DNA of 64,000 nt, from the NCBI GenBank assembly GCA_030066975.1, contig JASJAO010000003.1:1-64000 (forward strand), read 5' to 3'. The stretch comes from Henriciella sp. GTDB lineage: Bacteria; Pseudomonadota; Alphaproteobacteria; Caulobacterales; Hyphomonadaceae. The first letter of the stretch is position 1; each line of letters starts with the position of its first letter. Both the position numbers and the translations under genes were made by a program. This document shows positions 17,679 to 26,354 of the stretch, one piece after another. A model generated the notes under the pieces. It worked only from the letters and a program-made list of their open reading frames with translations. It did not search any database and had not been told where the DNA came from.

Positions 17679-18491
17679 CTATTTCCGAACCACGTTTGCA
17701 ACTCTACCTAGTGGTTCGATGGATTGGATATAAGCCGCTTCTTTCGGAATGTGCAGGCAGGGTTCCCCCTTCTCATCCTCGCCAACAACCGGCAGGACTG
17801 TGACGACCTGTTCGTCGGAGAACCGTGACACTGCGGCGTTCACATCTGTCACCTCAGCCAGCTTTCCGAGATTCATGCGTGTTGGAAAAATGATTGTCGC
17901 TTCACCGGCCTCTTCCATATCCAGCGCCTGTTGCGCGCCCAGCCAAACCGCATCGGTGGTTTCGCGTCCGTCGAACTCGGCGACCTGGTCCGGCGGTGTT
18001 GGCGCGAGATAGAAGTGGGTATCGAAGCGTTTCGGCATCAGGGTGGGCGTGATCCAATGACCGAAGTGAACCAGCGTATCGAGTGCGAGGACGAGATCGT
18101 GCTTCTGGATCAGTTCCAGAAAACTCGCTTCCTGCCGATCGACGGCGGCTCGCATCGGGTCAAGCGCCTTGGCAATATCCGGTCCAACCAGAGCCCCTCT
18201 TGCGCCGCGATCCTGTTGGTGCCGGGCGAGGATGATGCCCGCTTCCTCATACGCTTCGCGGACCGCAGCAATGCGGGCGGTACGGTCTTTCCCGGCGCTG
18301 CCGCCGTCACAGAAGTCATCCCAGGCCGGGTCGGCGTCTTCGTCATTGGATTTCCCGCCTGGAAAGACGAGCGCGCCAGCGGCGAAATCAATCTGATAGT
18401 GCCGCTTAACCATCAGAACCTGAAGGTCCGGTGCATCGCGCAGCAGCAGAACAGTGGCTGAAAGGCGAGGCTCTGGGATGGGTTTACTCAT
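17679..18491 (-). CDS. Nudix hydrolase, NUDT19/RP2p-like
   Basis: A protein of 270 residues. The Nudix box is split: G-G-K-S-N-D-E gives the G-x5-E half, then about 25 inserted residues, then R-E-A-Y-E-E-A-G-I. That insertion is known from the NUDT19/RP2p group, some members of which cleave the diphosphate of CoA and acyl-CoA. Given the many acyl-CoA genes in the window, a CoA-diphosphatase role is a reasonable inference but not shown. The ATG at 18491 has AGGA seven bases upstream; a start five codons earlier lacks an SD. A gap of 119 bp separates its stop from the desaturase start. Confidence 0.75.
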   Translation of the reverse strand: MSKPIPEPRLSATVLLLRDAPDLQVLMVKRHYQIDFAAGALVFPGGKSNDEDADPAWDDFCDGGSAGKDRTARIAAVREAYEEAGIILARHQQDRGARGALVGPDIAKALDPMRAAVDRQEASFLELIQKHDLVLALDTLVHFGHWITPTLMPKRFDTHFYLAPTPPDQVAEFDGRETTDAVWLGAQQALDMEEAGEATIIFPTRMNLGKLAEVTDVNAAVSRFSDEQVVTVLPVVGEDEKGEPCLHIPKEAAYIQSIEPLGRVANVVRK

Positions 18492-18604
18492 GAGGGGTCC
18501 TGCCAAACTAAATCAAATTTGTCGAAAATCCGCGCCTCGATATGCGCGTGATCTCAATCTGACTGGCGTACATGCACCCCTTAACCCAGCGTTACGGAAG
18601 CAGA

Positions 18605-19291
18605 ATGCCTCAGTCATACTCCCCCTCCCCTTCAACACCTCAGACACCGGCCTTTCGCTTTGCCCCGGTCGTGCACTTACAAACAGGTGAAACGGCAAAC
18701 CTGTATGTTGAAACGGAACGGCGATTTGAAGATCGGGCGGTCTTCGGCCCGCGGGCGCAAGCCTTGTTCGGCGCGATCGAAGAGGACCGGTCCCCCGCAG
18801 TCTGGCTGAGCCAGCACCTGGAAACGGTGGCCAACGAGGCTCATGAGCGCACGATCGAACGCCCGGTCATCGTCTCCGCACCGCTCGCCAGCTTGATCCA
18901 TCCCGACACAGCCATGCTGTGTGATGCGGCCATCAGTCGGACCCGGCTCTGCCCACAGGAAATCTGTCTGGAAGTGTCCGACGCCGCCCTCGCCCTGCCG
19001 TCCAAAGCGGCACAAACGGGGATCGAAGCGCTTCGCCGGTGTGGCTTTCGTGTGTCGGTTGATCTGACCCGGTCATGGACGGCCCCGCTTGGGTCCAGTC
19101 TGCGTCTTCTGCTCGACAGTCTGCGGATCGATGCGCGCCGCCTCAATGAAGCGCCCGAACTCAACAAACGCGTCGAAGCGGCAAATGCCAGCGGTATGTA
19201 TGTGATCGCAGAGAACGCGCCCTGGCGCGATGGCGACTATCTCGCCTCTCTCGGCGTGGATTACGGCATTCGCCCGCGGGCAGACGCCTAA
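18605..19291 (+). CDS. Degenerate EAL-domain protein, probably non-catalytic
   Basis: A protein of 228 residues that follows the outline of an EAL domain: F-A-P-V-V-H-L-Q-T-G-E at the start, E-I-C-L-E-V-S-D near the middle, G-F-R-V-S-V-D-L-T-R where active enzymes have a D-D-F-G loop, then L-R-I-D-A. The EAL signature itself reads V-E-T-E-R-R and the metal-binding Asp pair is lost, so it should not hydrolyse c-di-GMP. It could bind the nucleotide or a protein partner. No membrane helix or extra domain is present. The ATG at 18605 follows ACGGAAG. A TTAA-N7-TTAC sequence at 18581-18595 overlaps this leader. Confidence 0.65.
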   Translation: MPQSYSPSPSTPQTPAFRFAPVVHLQTGETANLYVETERRFEDRAVFGPRAQALFGAIEEDRSPAVWLSQHLETVANEAHERTIERPVIVSAPLASLIHPDTAMLCDAAISRTRLCPQEICLEVSDAALALPSKAAQTGIEALRRCGFRVSVDLTRSWTAPLGSSLRLLLDSLRIDARRLNEAPELNKRVEAANASGMYVIAENAPWRDGDYLASLGVDYGIRPRADA

Positions 19292-19297
19292 GATCCT

Positions 19298-20446
19298 CTA
19301 AGCTGCTGACTCGTCGCGGCGTTTGGCCTGCTCGGCATAGGCATCGAGCTTTTCAAGCAGATAGTCGAGATCTTCTTTCGGGATCGCTTGGAACTGGGTC
19401 AGGACGCGTTCAATCATCCGCATTCTGAACCGGGCACGGTCATTGTCTTCGCCATCCAGTTCAAGTTCGTGAAATACTTTCACTGCCGCGCGGAAGGCCG
19501 GAAGCAGTTTGCGATGCAAGCCGGCCCGGTCAAAAATGGCCTGCAGCCCGAGCGGGCCGGCATCATGGATCATCAGCCAGACCCGTGTGTGCGGCACACC
19601 GGACAGTTCGGCCAAAGCATGCTCAACAAATGACATGTGGCCAACGCACAGAGCGCGCATAATCAGCGAATGGGTCAATCTCCCGTTCAGCGCGAGCTGC
19701 TGCACAAAGCGCGGCATATCGGTGGTGCGACCGGCTTGCTCGACCAAATCAATCGTCGCGCGCTCGCGCGCGCCTGCGGCAAGATCAATCGCCATCTGGG
19801 CCGGCAGTTCATGCCGATTGATTAGCATGTCAAACACTTCGCCGGAGACCAAAGAGACCATCTTCTCGGCAATATGGATCGGTACATGATTGCGCAGGAC
19901 GATGGCTTCCTGAACCGACGGATTGGTCGGGAAGCGGGAAATTGTGTCGTCAAACGCCTTATCGGTCAGCTCAGCACCGCTATTGGCCGTGACCGCCTCA
20001 ACAGCATTCTCACCCGCATACTCACAAATGACCTCTGCCAGTGCGCCGGAAACCGTTGCACGCGATGCAATCGCGGTTTGTTTCGCACTGCTGACAGCCA
20101 GCACCAGCTCGATAAGATCCTCTTCGGTGAAGACCGGAGAGTGTTCCAGCAGCGGAATGGCAACCGATTCCACGTCCTGAGCCAGTTGCAGCGCCACTTC
20201 GCGCGGCAGGCGTGGTGAGTTGCGCAGCGTGACAGACAGGGTGCGGCGTACGAGTTCAGCGGTGTCTCGCGCCAGAATGGAGATGATCTCGTCGGCATAG
20301 CCGCGCTCTTCTTCGCTCAATACATCAATGGCGATGCGGCGACAGACCCGATGCGCGACGGTTGCACGCTCCTCAGAAGTTTCCCCCTTCATCAGGCGGA
20401 CAATGTCGTTTTCGCTCAGTTCCGGACGCATGCTCTGAACGGTCAT
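19298..20446 (-). CDS. DUF2336 domain protein
   Basis: About 382 residues, all helical, with the repeat-like organisation of DUF2336 proteins of alphaproteobacteria. Seen are a first segment with R-L-M-K-G-E-T-S-E-E-R-A-T-V-A-H-R-V and later R-N-H-V-P-I-H-I-A-E-K-M-V-S-L-V-S. The function of the family is unknown; HEAT/ARM-like helical packing is plausible. The start is uncertain: ATG 20446 with a weak GAGAG upstream is used here. ATG 20464 and a longer frame to 20581 are alternatives, but the longest would overlap the divergent CoA-transferase start. Between 20447 and 20558 lies the shared promoter region. Confidence 0.7.
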   Translation of the reverse strand: MTVQSMRPELSENDIVRLMKGETSEERATVAHRVCRRIAIDVLSEEERGYADEIISILARDTAELVRRTLSVTLRNSPRLPREVALQLAQDVESVAIPLLEHSPVFTEEDLIELVLAVSSAKQTAIASRATVSGALAEVICEYAGENAVEAVTANSGAELTDKAFDDTISRFPTNPSVQEAIVLRNHVPIHIAEKMVSLVSGEVFDMLINRHELPAQMAIDLAAGARERATIDLVEQAGRTTDMPRFVQQLALNGRLTHSLIMRALCVGHMSFVEHALAELSGVPHTRVWLMIHDAGPLGLQAIFDRAGLHRKLLPAFRAAVKVFHELELDGEDNDRARFRMRMIERVLTQFQAIPKEDLDYLLEKLDAYAEQAKRRDESAA

Positions 20447-20558
20447 TTCGCGGGCTCTCTTCATTGCCAGATACAATTCGTCGACAGTTGCCTGTTTCGG
20501 GTTAATACCTAGTTTACCAACCGGCGCTGTAGAACGCCAAACAATATTGGAGGACCAG

Positions 20559-21758
20559 ATGCTGGATGGGATCCGCGTCATTGAGCACGCAACCTATATG
20601 GCTGCGCCCGGCGCGGGCAGCATTTTGAGCGATTGGGGCGCCGACGTGATCAAGATCGAGCCACCCGGCGGGGACCCGATTCGCAATTTTTTCTCGACCA
20701 TTGGAACCGATATTGCGGATAATCCCGTGTTCGATTTCGATAATCGCGGAAAGAAGTCGATTGTGCTCGACACGCGCACGCCAGAAGGCGTGAAAATCCT
20801 GCGTCAACTGGCTGGAGATGCAGATGTTTTCCTGACCAATGTCCGCCCCGGCGGCCTGGAGCGGGCTGGCCTCGACTATGCCACCCTGATGGCGGCCAAT
20901 CCGAAGCTCGTTTACTGCACACTGACGGGATATGGCCTTGAAGGTCCGGATGCGAACCGGCCAGGTTTTGATGTCGCCTCCTTCTGGTCGCGCGCGGGTG
21001 TCGGTGCCCTCACCGTACCAAAAGGTCAGGACCCGTTTGCCCTGCGTACCGCGTTTGGCGATCACACGACCAGCATGGCGGCGGCTGCAGGCATATGCGC
21101 CGCTCTAGTCAAAGCTGCGCGCACCGGCGAGGGCCAACTGGTCGAGGCGTCACTGCTGCGCGCCGCCCTGTTCGCGCTTGGGTCAGACTTTGCGATCCAG
21201 TTGTTCTTTAACCGGATCGGGTCGACCAAATCACGTCATGAGCAAATCCAGCCTTTGATGAATTTCTTTAAAACCAGTGACGGCGCCTGGATCTGTATTG
21301 TGTCGCGGCAGGGAGATGTCGATTGGCCCCCGATCTGTCGAGCCGCGGGGCTCGACCATTTGATCGAGGATGAGCGGTTCATGAAAGCCAAAGGGCGCCG
21401 CGCCAATTCAGCAGAGCTTGTCACACTGCTCGACGAAGCCTTCGGGGCGTTCACCAAGGCCGAGCTGTCAGAACGCCTGGACGCAGAAGCGCTCGCCTGG
21501 GCCCCGGTGCAGACGCTGGCCGAAGTCGCCAAAGACCCGCAAGTGATGGCGGCGGGCGGGATCACGCAAGTGCCGAGCGCCAGCGGCGATGGCTCGAGCT
21601 TTGCCTCGCCCGCCTCGCCGATCCGCTTTCCCGGCGCCGATGATGGTCCCAAGGGCCCGTCCCCACGCATGGGCGAGCACTCCCGTTCGGTTTTGGAAAG
21701 CCTCGGCTATGCCGGGTCGGATATCGATCAGTTGCTGGAGGCCGGTGTGGTCGCCTGA
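20559..21758 (+). CDS. CaiB/BaiF family (class III) CoA transferase
   Basis: A protein of 399 residues of the family III CoA transferases, which move CoA between acyl acids. Typical segments are the N-terminal L-D-G-I-R-V-I-E, the S-D-W-G-A-D-V-I-K-I-E-P-P-G-G-D-P-I-R strand-loop, N-R-G-K-K-S-I-V-L-D and the G-Y-G-L-E-G-P-D-A loop. The catalytic aspartate is expected in the A-F-G-D-H-T-T-S segment near residue 170. The start at 20559 has a strong GGAGG. Substrate is unknown, and the alpha-methylacyl-CoA racemase subgroup shares the same fold. Its last 31 bp overlap the convergent membrane-protein gene. Confidence 0.85.
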   Translation: MLDGIRVIEHATYMAAPGAGSILSDWGADVIKIEPPGGDPIRNFFSTIGTDIADNPVFDFDNRGKKSIVLDTRTPEGVKILRQLAGDADVFLTNVRPGGLERAGLDYATLMAANPKLVYCTLTGYGLEGPDANRPGFDVASFWSRAGVGALTVPKGQDPFALRTAFGDHTTSMAAAAGICAALVKAARTGEGQLVEASLLRAALFALGSDFAIQLFFNRIGSTKSRHEQIQPLMNFFKTSDGAWICIVSRQGDVDWPPICRAAGLDHLIEDERFMKAKGRRANSAELVTLLDEAFGAFTKAELSERLDAEALAWAPVQTLAEVAKDPQVMAAGGITQVPSASGDGSSFASPASPIRFPGADDGPKGPSPRMGEHSRSVLESLGYAGSDIDQLLEAGVVA

Positions 21759-22618
21759 TCGACGGGGCCCAGACGCTGATACAGCACAGCGACAAGGCAA
21801 GCGCTAAGCCAAATCTGAGGCGCGATGAACACGTTTACAACAAGCGCACCAAATACGTACCGGGCTGCAGAGTACGGACGCTCAGATGCGTCGCCCCAGT
21901 TCAGCACGATGGCGAAGTCGGAATGCAGACCAATTGTGTAGCTTACCCACTCTCCGAGAAACCAGAGCCCGAGAAATGTGGAAACCGAAAACACAAGTCC
22001 GGACAATGCGATTGGTACAAAGTTTCCTTTCGTCATAGACCAAGTCCTGAAGACTAAGACTTGTCCTTGAACCACGGTTGCAGGGCCGTAGAGGACCAGC
22101 CGGACAGCTAACCAGCCGAGCCCAACGCCGCATAGTGTCAACAAACCGACCAAAGGCCAAATTGCTCCGCTCTCGACCAACGCTGAAATCGATCCATCGA
22201 CATCAGATGGCTCAACTGTAGACGGATCGTAGCCGGAAACGGTTATTAGGATCACACTGAATATGATCAGAAAAAGGGCCCCAATAAATACCACGATCAG
22301 TGTCACTAGCATGACTGCCAAAGTCGCGAACCAATGGTTCGCAGCAGCACGGGGGAACGACGTTTCCACTTGAGGCACCAATAGGTGTCTATAGGCAACT
22401 ACATAAACTAGCCCGGTGGTAAAAATGGTGAGAAGATACACGCAGAAGCCGACGGAAGTGAGCACGCTGCCACCAGGTGAGTACGCGTCAAACCCGATCT
22501 GAAAACTGTTCACAAGGACGGATAAAAGCAGCCAAGGAAGAACCGGTTTGAAAGCGGACTTCGCGCCGCTCAGCGTATCCGAACAAATATCGTTGAACCC
22601 GAGCTCTATTTTAGTCAT
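21728..22618 (-). CDS. Six-helix hypothetical membrane protein
   Basis: A protein of 296 residues with about six hydrophobic helices (near 27-45, 55-75, 95-120, 150-175, 200-222 and 255-280). The overall shape resembles the glycerophosphodiester phosphodiesterase membrane-domain or DUF975-type proteins, but no decisive motif is seen. It has no visible catalytic residues. Codon usage looks somewhat less GC-rich than its neighbours, which may hint at a different history. It overlaps the CoA transferase at its 3' end and is followed upstream by a MAPEG gene in the same direction (6 bp gap), so it is probably co-transcribed with it. Confidence 0.6.
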   Translation of the reverse strand: MTKIELGFNDICSDTLSGAKSAFKPVLPWLLLSVLVNSFQIGFDAYSPGGSVLTSVGFCVYLLTIFTTGLVYVVAYRHLLVPQVETSFPRAAANHWFATLAVMLVTLIVVFIGALFLIIFSVILITVSGYDPSTVEPSDVDGSISALVESGAIWPLVGLLTLCGVGLGWLAVRLVLYGPATVVQGQVLVFRTWSMTKGNFVPIALSGLVFSVSTFLGLWFLGEWVSYTIGLHSDFAIVLNWGDASERPYSAARYVFGALVVNVFIAPQIWLSACLVAVLYQRLGPVDQATTPASSN

Positions 22619-22624
22619 GCCCGC

Positions 22625-23011
22625 CTAGCTAAAGGCGAGATATAAAAGCGCAACCGCCAAGCTCACCAAAACAATCCAGGACAGCAGAATCCCGAGTTGT
22701 CGAAACAGGATCGGGCCACCTGACATGCCGATCGGATGCAGCAGTCTGGCAACCGTCAGCGTCACGCCGACCGCGTGAATCATCCACACCGGCGCAGCCA
22801 GAAGCGCCAGCAAGACAAGGCCTATAAGCCCAGCGGGAATGTACTCGGTCGCATTCCCATGAATACGAATGGCGACAGCCAGGTCTTCCGACCCACCATC
22901 GCCAATCGAGATCCTCCCCTTGAACCGGCGCTGCACAACGCGAAACGCCAGCCAGACCAAGATCAATATATTCGCTGCAACATAAACAGCAGCAGTCTGC
23001 AATTCACTCAT
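22625..23011 (-). CDS. MAPEG family membrane protein
   Basis: A protein of 128 residues with four membrane helices and the MAPEG signature R-I-H-G-N-A-T-E-Y-I-P in the loop after helix 1. Bacterial MAPEG proteins are related to microsomal glutathione transferases and eicosanoid enzymes, and many have unknown substrates. Length and topology match the family. It lies in a run of small membrane genes on the minus strand, 6 bp before the six-helix protein and 23 bp after the 95-residue protein. Confidence 0.82.
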   Translation of the reverse strand: MSELQTAAVYVAANILILVWLAFRVVQRRFKGRISIGDGGSEDLAVAIRIHGNATEYIPAGLIGLVLLALLAAPVWMIHAVGVTLTVARLLHPIGMSGGPILFRQLGILLSWIVLVSLAVALLYLAFS

Positions 23012-23034
23012 CTTGGCCCTTCAAAAATGGATAT

Positions 23035-23322
23035 CTAGTCGTCACGCCGGGCGTCAGGAAGCCGGTCATTGATATCATCGCGAATGTCCAGCAAGGTCAC
23101 AATCAGGCCCGCAACGACACTGGCGACAACCCAGCCGCCGACAGCAAAAAAGACGAAAGTCAGAATTTGCCCCATCTGTCCGGAAATCTGGAAAACCTCT
23201 TCCATGAATGCGCCCTTGTGGACGACACCATTGAAGTAGGCCAAACCCAGTCCGACCACGATCGTCGCGATATACGCTACATAAACCATCAGACGGAAGC
23301 TGTTGATAATAAAGAATTTCAT
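23035..23322 (-). CDS. Small two- or three-helix membrane protein
   Basis: A protein of 95 residues that I do not recognise. It has hydrophobic segments at about 10-28 and 52-77 and an acidic, charged tail (R-D-D-I-N-D-R-L-P-D-A-R-R-D-D). The start codon has a reasonable AT-rich leader, and the gene is in line with the MAPEG and six-helix genes, so a common transcript is likely. Function unknown. Confidence 0.55.
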   Translation of the reverse strand: MKFFIINSFRLMVYVAYIATIVVGLGLAYFNGVVHKGAFMEEVFQISGQMGQILTFVFFAVGGWVVASVVAGLIVTLLDIRDDINDRLPDARRDD

Positions 23323-23406
23323 CGTTCTAATCCCTAATCTACAAGGCCTGTTCTTGGCCCAGACCGATCACTCGGCATCCCCTATATATCGACCATGCAG
23401 CGACGG

Positions 23407-23721
23407 TTAACCCGACACTTCGCAGGTTGTCATAGCACCCATCATTACGGTCATGAACTGAGTTTGTTGCTCCGGCGACAGGTCTGCCATGATCGCCATC
23501 ATCGCTGCATCGCTGTCTTCTGCTTCTGAGGCATCGACCATCTTCACCAGCAAATCGCGGTCCAGACCATCAACGGCAGCCTTGGTCATACATTCACACT
23601 GTTCTGCGGTTGCGCTCCCATCTTCCAGACAAGATGCCGTGAGCTTCGCTTCCAGATTGCCGCCACCACCGCAAGCAGCCAAAGTGAATGCTGCAACGGA
23701 AGCAAGAATGACATTTTTCAT
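23407..23721 (-). CDS. Small hypothetical lipoprotein
   Basis: A protein of 104 residues with a clear lipoprotein signal (M-K-N-V-I-L-A-S-V-A-A-F-T-L-A-A-C, Cys at 17) followed by a G-rich linker. The mature part has four cysteines (S-C-L, Q-C-E-C, T-T-C) and many methionines near the end (A-A-M-M-A-I-M-A, M-T-V-M-M-G-A-M). The cysteines may form disulfides or bind metal; this is inference. The ATG at 23721 follows AAGGAAGGGG. No family recognised. Confidence 0.65.
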   Translation of the reverse strand: MKNVILASVAAFTLAACGGGGNLEAKLTASCLEDGSATAEQCECMTKAAVDGLDRDLLVKMVDASEAEDSDAAMMAIMADLSPEQQTQFMTVMMGAMTTCEVSG

Positions 23722-23795
23722 TTGCGAACCCCTTCCTTTATCGTTTCGCCCGGGCAAGGTTTCACGAATCTCGCACGGTTGCCAGCAAAAATCCC

Positions 23796-24491
23796 TTATT
23801 CCCGGCGAAGGACGCGATCGAGTGAGAGTTTCGCTGCGCGCGTTTTCAGAAAGTCCTGCTTCACGGCTTCGCGATCATAACCGGTTTGAAGCCAGTCTTC
23901 GAAGGCGAGCGCCTGCTTTGCGTTTGCGTCGAGATAGGCTTCGAAGAACGCATCCAGCAACCCGGTCTTGCCTTCGCGCAGGTGAAGATATTTTTTTGAC
24001 AATTGCTGTTTGGCCACCGCCACCAGCTGCTGCTTGCGGAAGATCATGTAGAGGGCGCTCATAATCCCGGCCCGGTCTGCGCCGGACTTACAATGCATCA
24101 ACGCCGGGTACTCGATCGTCTCGAACAGGTCGCGCGCCGCCAGAACCATGTCCACGGTTGGAGTGTCGCGGGAATAGACCTGAAAATCGATCAGTTCGAG
24201 GCCTAGGGTTTCGCAGGCCTCCTTTTCAAGTAGATAATAGCCGCGTGTGCTCGGTCCGCGCAGATTAAGGATCGTCTTGATCCCACGCATTTGAGCATGC
24301 TCGGCAATCTGACGCGGATTAGGCTGGTTTGAGCGCCACATCTCCTCGCTGATCGGGTGCAGGTTCTGAAACCCCTCCCGCAGGAACCCGTGATCACCGA
24401 GGATCAACTCGCGTTCAGCGCGAGCCCGTCCCGGAACCGAGTTCAGATCCGCGGCGACATGCTTGTGTCGTTTCTTACCGAATAATTTCAT
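23796..24491 (-). CDS. Tyrosine/dual-specificity protein phosphatase
   Basis: A protein of 231 residues. The P-loop H-C-K-S-G-A-D-R-A-G carries the C-x5-R catalytic motif. The preceding strand I-L-N-L-R-G and the aspartate in V-Y-S-R-D-T-P are consistent with the general-acid loop of the DSP/PTP fold. It probably dephosphorylates a protein or a phospho-metabolite in the cytoplasm, since no signal peptide is seen. Related alphaproteobacterial proteins are annotated as tyrosine phosphatases next to lipid A or polysaccharide genes, but no such neighbours are here. The ATG at 24491 follows GAGGCG. Confidence 0.82.
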   Translation of the reverse strand: MKLFGKKRHKHVAADLNSVPGRARAERELILGDHGFLREGFQNLHPISEEMWRSNQPNPRQIAEHAQMRGIKTILNLRGPSTRGYYLLEKEACETLGLELIDFQVYSRDTPTVDMVLAARDLFETIEYPALMHCKSGADRAGIMSALYMIFRKQQLVAVAKQQLSKKYLHLREGKTGLLDAFFEAYLDANAKQALAFEDWLQTGYDREAVKQDFLKTRAAKLSLDRVLRRE

Positions 24492-24619
24492 CCGCTCGCC
24501 TCTAATCCAGCCCGAGCTGGCTCGCAAGCGGTCGGTATGGTTTGGAAACCCCTCAGTAACCCTGATGAGCTAGGCCTAACGGCAGATTGAGTTGAATGTC
24601 TTCAAGGAACCCGCCGACG

Positions 24620-25492
24620 ATGCGATTTATCAACGCCCTGAAATCTGGACTTATTGCTTCTGCACTCGTGTTTACTGCAGCGCCTGCCAATGGATTCGGC
24701 ATTGGCCTTCAGCCTACCACGGTCGAAATGACCGTTGAGCCAGGCGAACGTCAGCGCCAGATCGTCAATCTCGGCAATGTTCATCAGGAGCAGAAAATCT
24801 CACTCACCATCGGTCTCGCTGATTGGACTTTGGATGAGGAGGGCCAGATCGAGCTGGCGCCGCCCGGAGAAAGCGAAGACTCTGCGTCTGAATGGGTGCG
24901 TTTCAGCCCTGCTTTTGTGACACTTGAACCTGGTGAGACCCAGCAGGTGGTGGTCGACATGTCCGCGCCGATGCGCACGACACGTGAAGGCGATTTCCGC
25001 TTCGCGCTTATCGCGTCGACAATCCTGCCGGAGGAGCGCTCCGGACAGTCCGGCGTCTGGAAAAAGTACCAGATCGCCAGCCTGTTTTATCTCACGATGG
25101 GTGATGCTGAGAGCAGACCGGAAATCACGGCAGCGAACTTATCCCTCGACGAGGAAGGTGCCCCTGCGCTTGACCTGGTCTTCGAGAATGACGGCAACGC
25201 CCACGCTCGCCTGCGCGGTGAGGTGGAGATCACCGGCGACAATGGCGATCCGATTGTCATGCCGATCAACAATCTGGTCGTCCTGAACGATGGCAAACGC
25301 GATTTCACGATGCCACTGAGCGGCGAACTGCCTGCCAATCCAACCGTAAAGATCGCGCTGGACAATATCTTTGCCCCGCAGAACTCAAGCGGCATGGTGG
25401 CACTGCAAACCTATGAAGCGCCATTGGTGCTGAAAGAGGCCGGTGTGGACGTGGCGCCGATGGGAACAGATGACGGCACCACACTGGAATAA
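24620..25492 (+). CDS. Periplasmic pilus-chaperone-like protein
   Basis: A protein of 290 residues with a signal peptide (about 1-25, ...A-A-P-A-N-G) and two immunoglobulin-like domains in the manner of the FimC/PapD (COG3121) chaperones. Seen are an N-terminal G-L-Q-P-T-T-V-E-M strand, the V-T-L-E-P-G-E-T-Q-Q-V-V-V edge and a second domain from about 165. Such proteins hold secreted subunits by donating a beta strand, but no usher gene is visible. The C-terminal 23 bp overlap the next gene, which encodes a secreted protein that may be its client. The ATG at 24620 is used because the signal peptide starts there; an ATG at 24596 adds eight polar residues. Confidence 0.65.
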   Translation: MRFINALKSGLIASALVFTAAPANGFGIGLQPTTVEMTVEPGERQRQIVNLGNVHQEQKISLTIGLADWTLDEEGQIELAPPGESEDSASEWVRFSPAFVTLEPGETQQVVVDMSAPMRTTREGDFRFALIASTILPEERSGQSGVWKKYQIASLFYLTMGDAESRPEITAANLSLDEEGAPALDLVFENDGNAHARLRGEVEITGDNGDPIVMPINNLVVLNDGKRDFTMPLSGELPANPTVKIALDNIFAPQNSSGMVALQTYEAPLVLKEAGVDVAPMGTDDGTTLE

Positions 25493-26354
25493 GCTGCCCG
25501 GCTTCACGGCGCGTTTGATCCGTTTTCTTGCGGCGCTAGCCTGCTGCGCGCTTGTTGCACTCCCCGCCCATGCCTCCTGGCTGGATTCGGACTTTTACTG
25601 CCGCAACTATGGCTGCGTCGTGGTGCATGATGGCGTCAGCTTTGATGTCTATGACAACTATGTCTTCGCAACTGGCGGCCGCGTGCCGGTCGGTGGACGC
25701 ATGATCCCGTGGACCGGCAATCCGTTTCAGGGCACGGGTGAAGTAAACCCCGTCATCACCGGCACCATCACCGAAGGCTTCACCACAGCGCCGCTGGAGG
25801 ATCAGAGCGTCATGCTCGGCATCGACACCAATGGTGACGGCGTCCCTGACATCTTGCCCGCTGACCTAAATAACAGCGGTTTTCTGGACGCAGGCGACGC
25901 CATGGATCCATTCAACCTCAGCGTCAGTACGGATCTGGTTGCGGTGAATACGTCAGCCCAGCGTAGTTTCTACATCTCTTCGACGACGGACTTTTATCTC
26001 ACCGCCGAAGCGATTGGCGCAAGCACCGGCTTCGGCTCTGTGTCGGATCTTGCCGGTGTGTCACTGAATTACAGCGTCAGTCGCCGCGGAACGGATGCGG
26101 GCATGGCCTATGGCAGCAATACCCGCAACGGCAACTATATTCGTGACATCTCCAACGCTTCGAGCCTGGCGGATCTATTCGGCGGGCCGGTACGCATCAT
26201 GGAGTTTCGTAACTCCATCCGGTTCAGAGACGATCCGAGCCTGCCCTCACAGTCGGTTCGGTTCGATTATGTCTACGGATTTGGCAATTACGATTTGTCG
26301 ATGGGGAGAGGCGATCTCCAGTACGAATTGGAATTCGACTTCTACAACCGATAA
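25470..26354 (+). CDS. Secreted protein with calcium-loop-like motifs, unknown family
   Basis: A protein of 294 residues that I do not recognise. It has a signal peptide ending A-H-A-S near residue 37, a cysteine pair early in the mature part (F-Y-C-R-N-Y-G-C), two loops rich in Asp/Asn/Gly (D-T-N-G-D-G-V-P-D and D-L-N-N-S-G-F-L-D-A-G-D) that look like dockerin or EF-hand calcium sites, and a beta-rich C-terminus ending L-E-F-D-F-Y. The start is inside the upstream chaperone-like gene (23 bp overlap), suggesting coupled translation and that this is the chaperone's partner. The 3' end overlaps maf by 13 bp on the other strand. Confidence 0.6.
   Translation: MTAPHWNKLPGFTARLIRFLAALACCALVALPAHASWLDSDFYCRNYGCVVVHDGVSFDVYDNYVFATGGRVPVGGRMIPWTGNPFQGTGEVNPVITGTITEGFTTAPLEDQSVMLGIDTNGDGVPDILPADLNNSGFLDAGDAMDPFNLSVSTDLVAVNTSAQRSFYISSTTDFYLTAEAIGASTGFGSVSDLAGVSLNYSVSRRGTDAGMAYGSNTRNGNYIRDISNASSLADLFGGPVRIMEFRNSIRFRDDPSLPSQSVRFDYVYGFGNYDLSMGRGDLQYELEFDFYNR

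Noticed and set aside
18581-18595. TTAA-N7-TTAC, a near CtrA box before the degenerate EAL gene
   Set aside because: The second half-site is imperfect and the sequence overlaps the leader right next to the SD, where a CtrA activator site would not work well.
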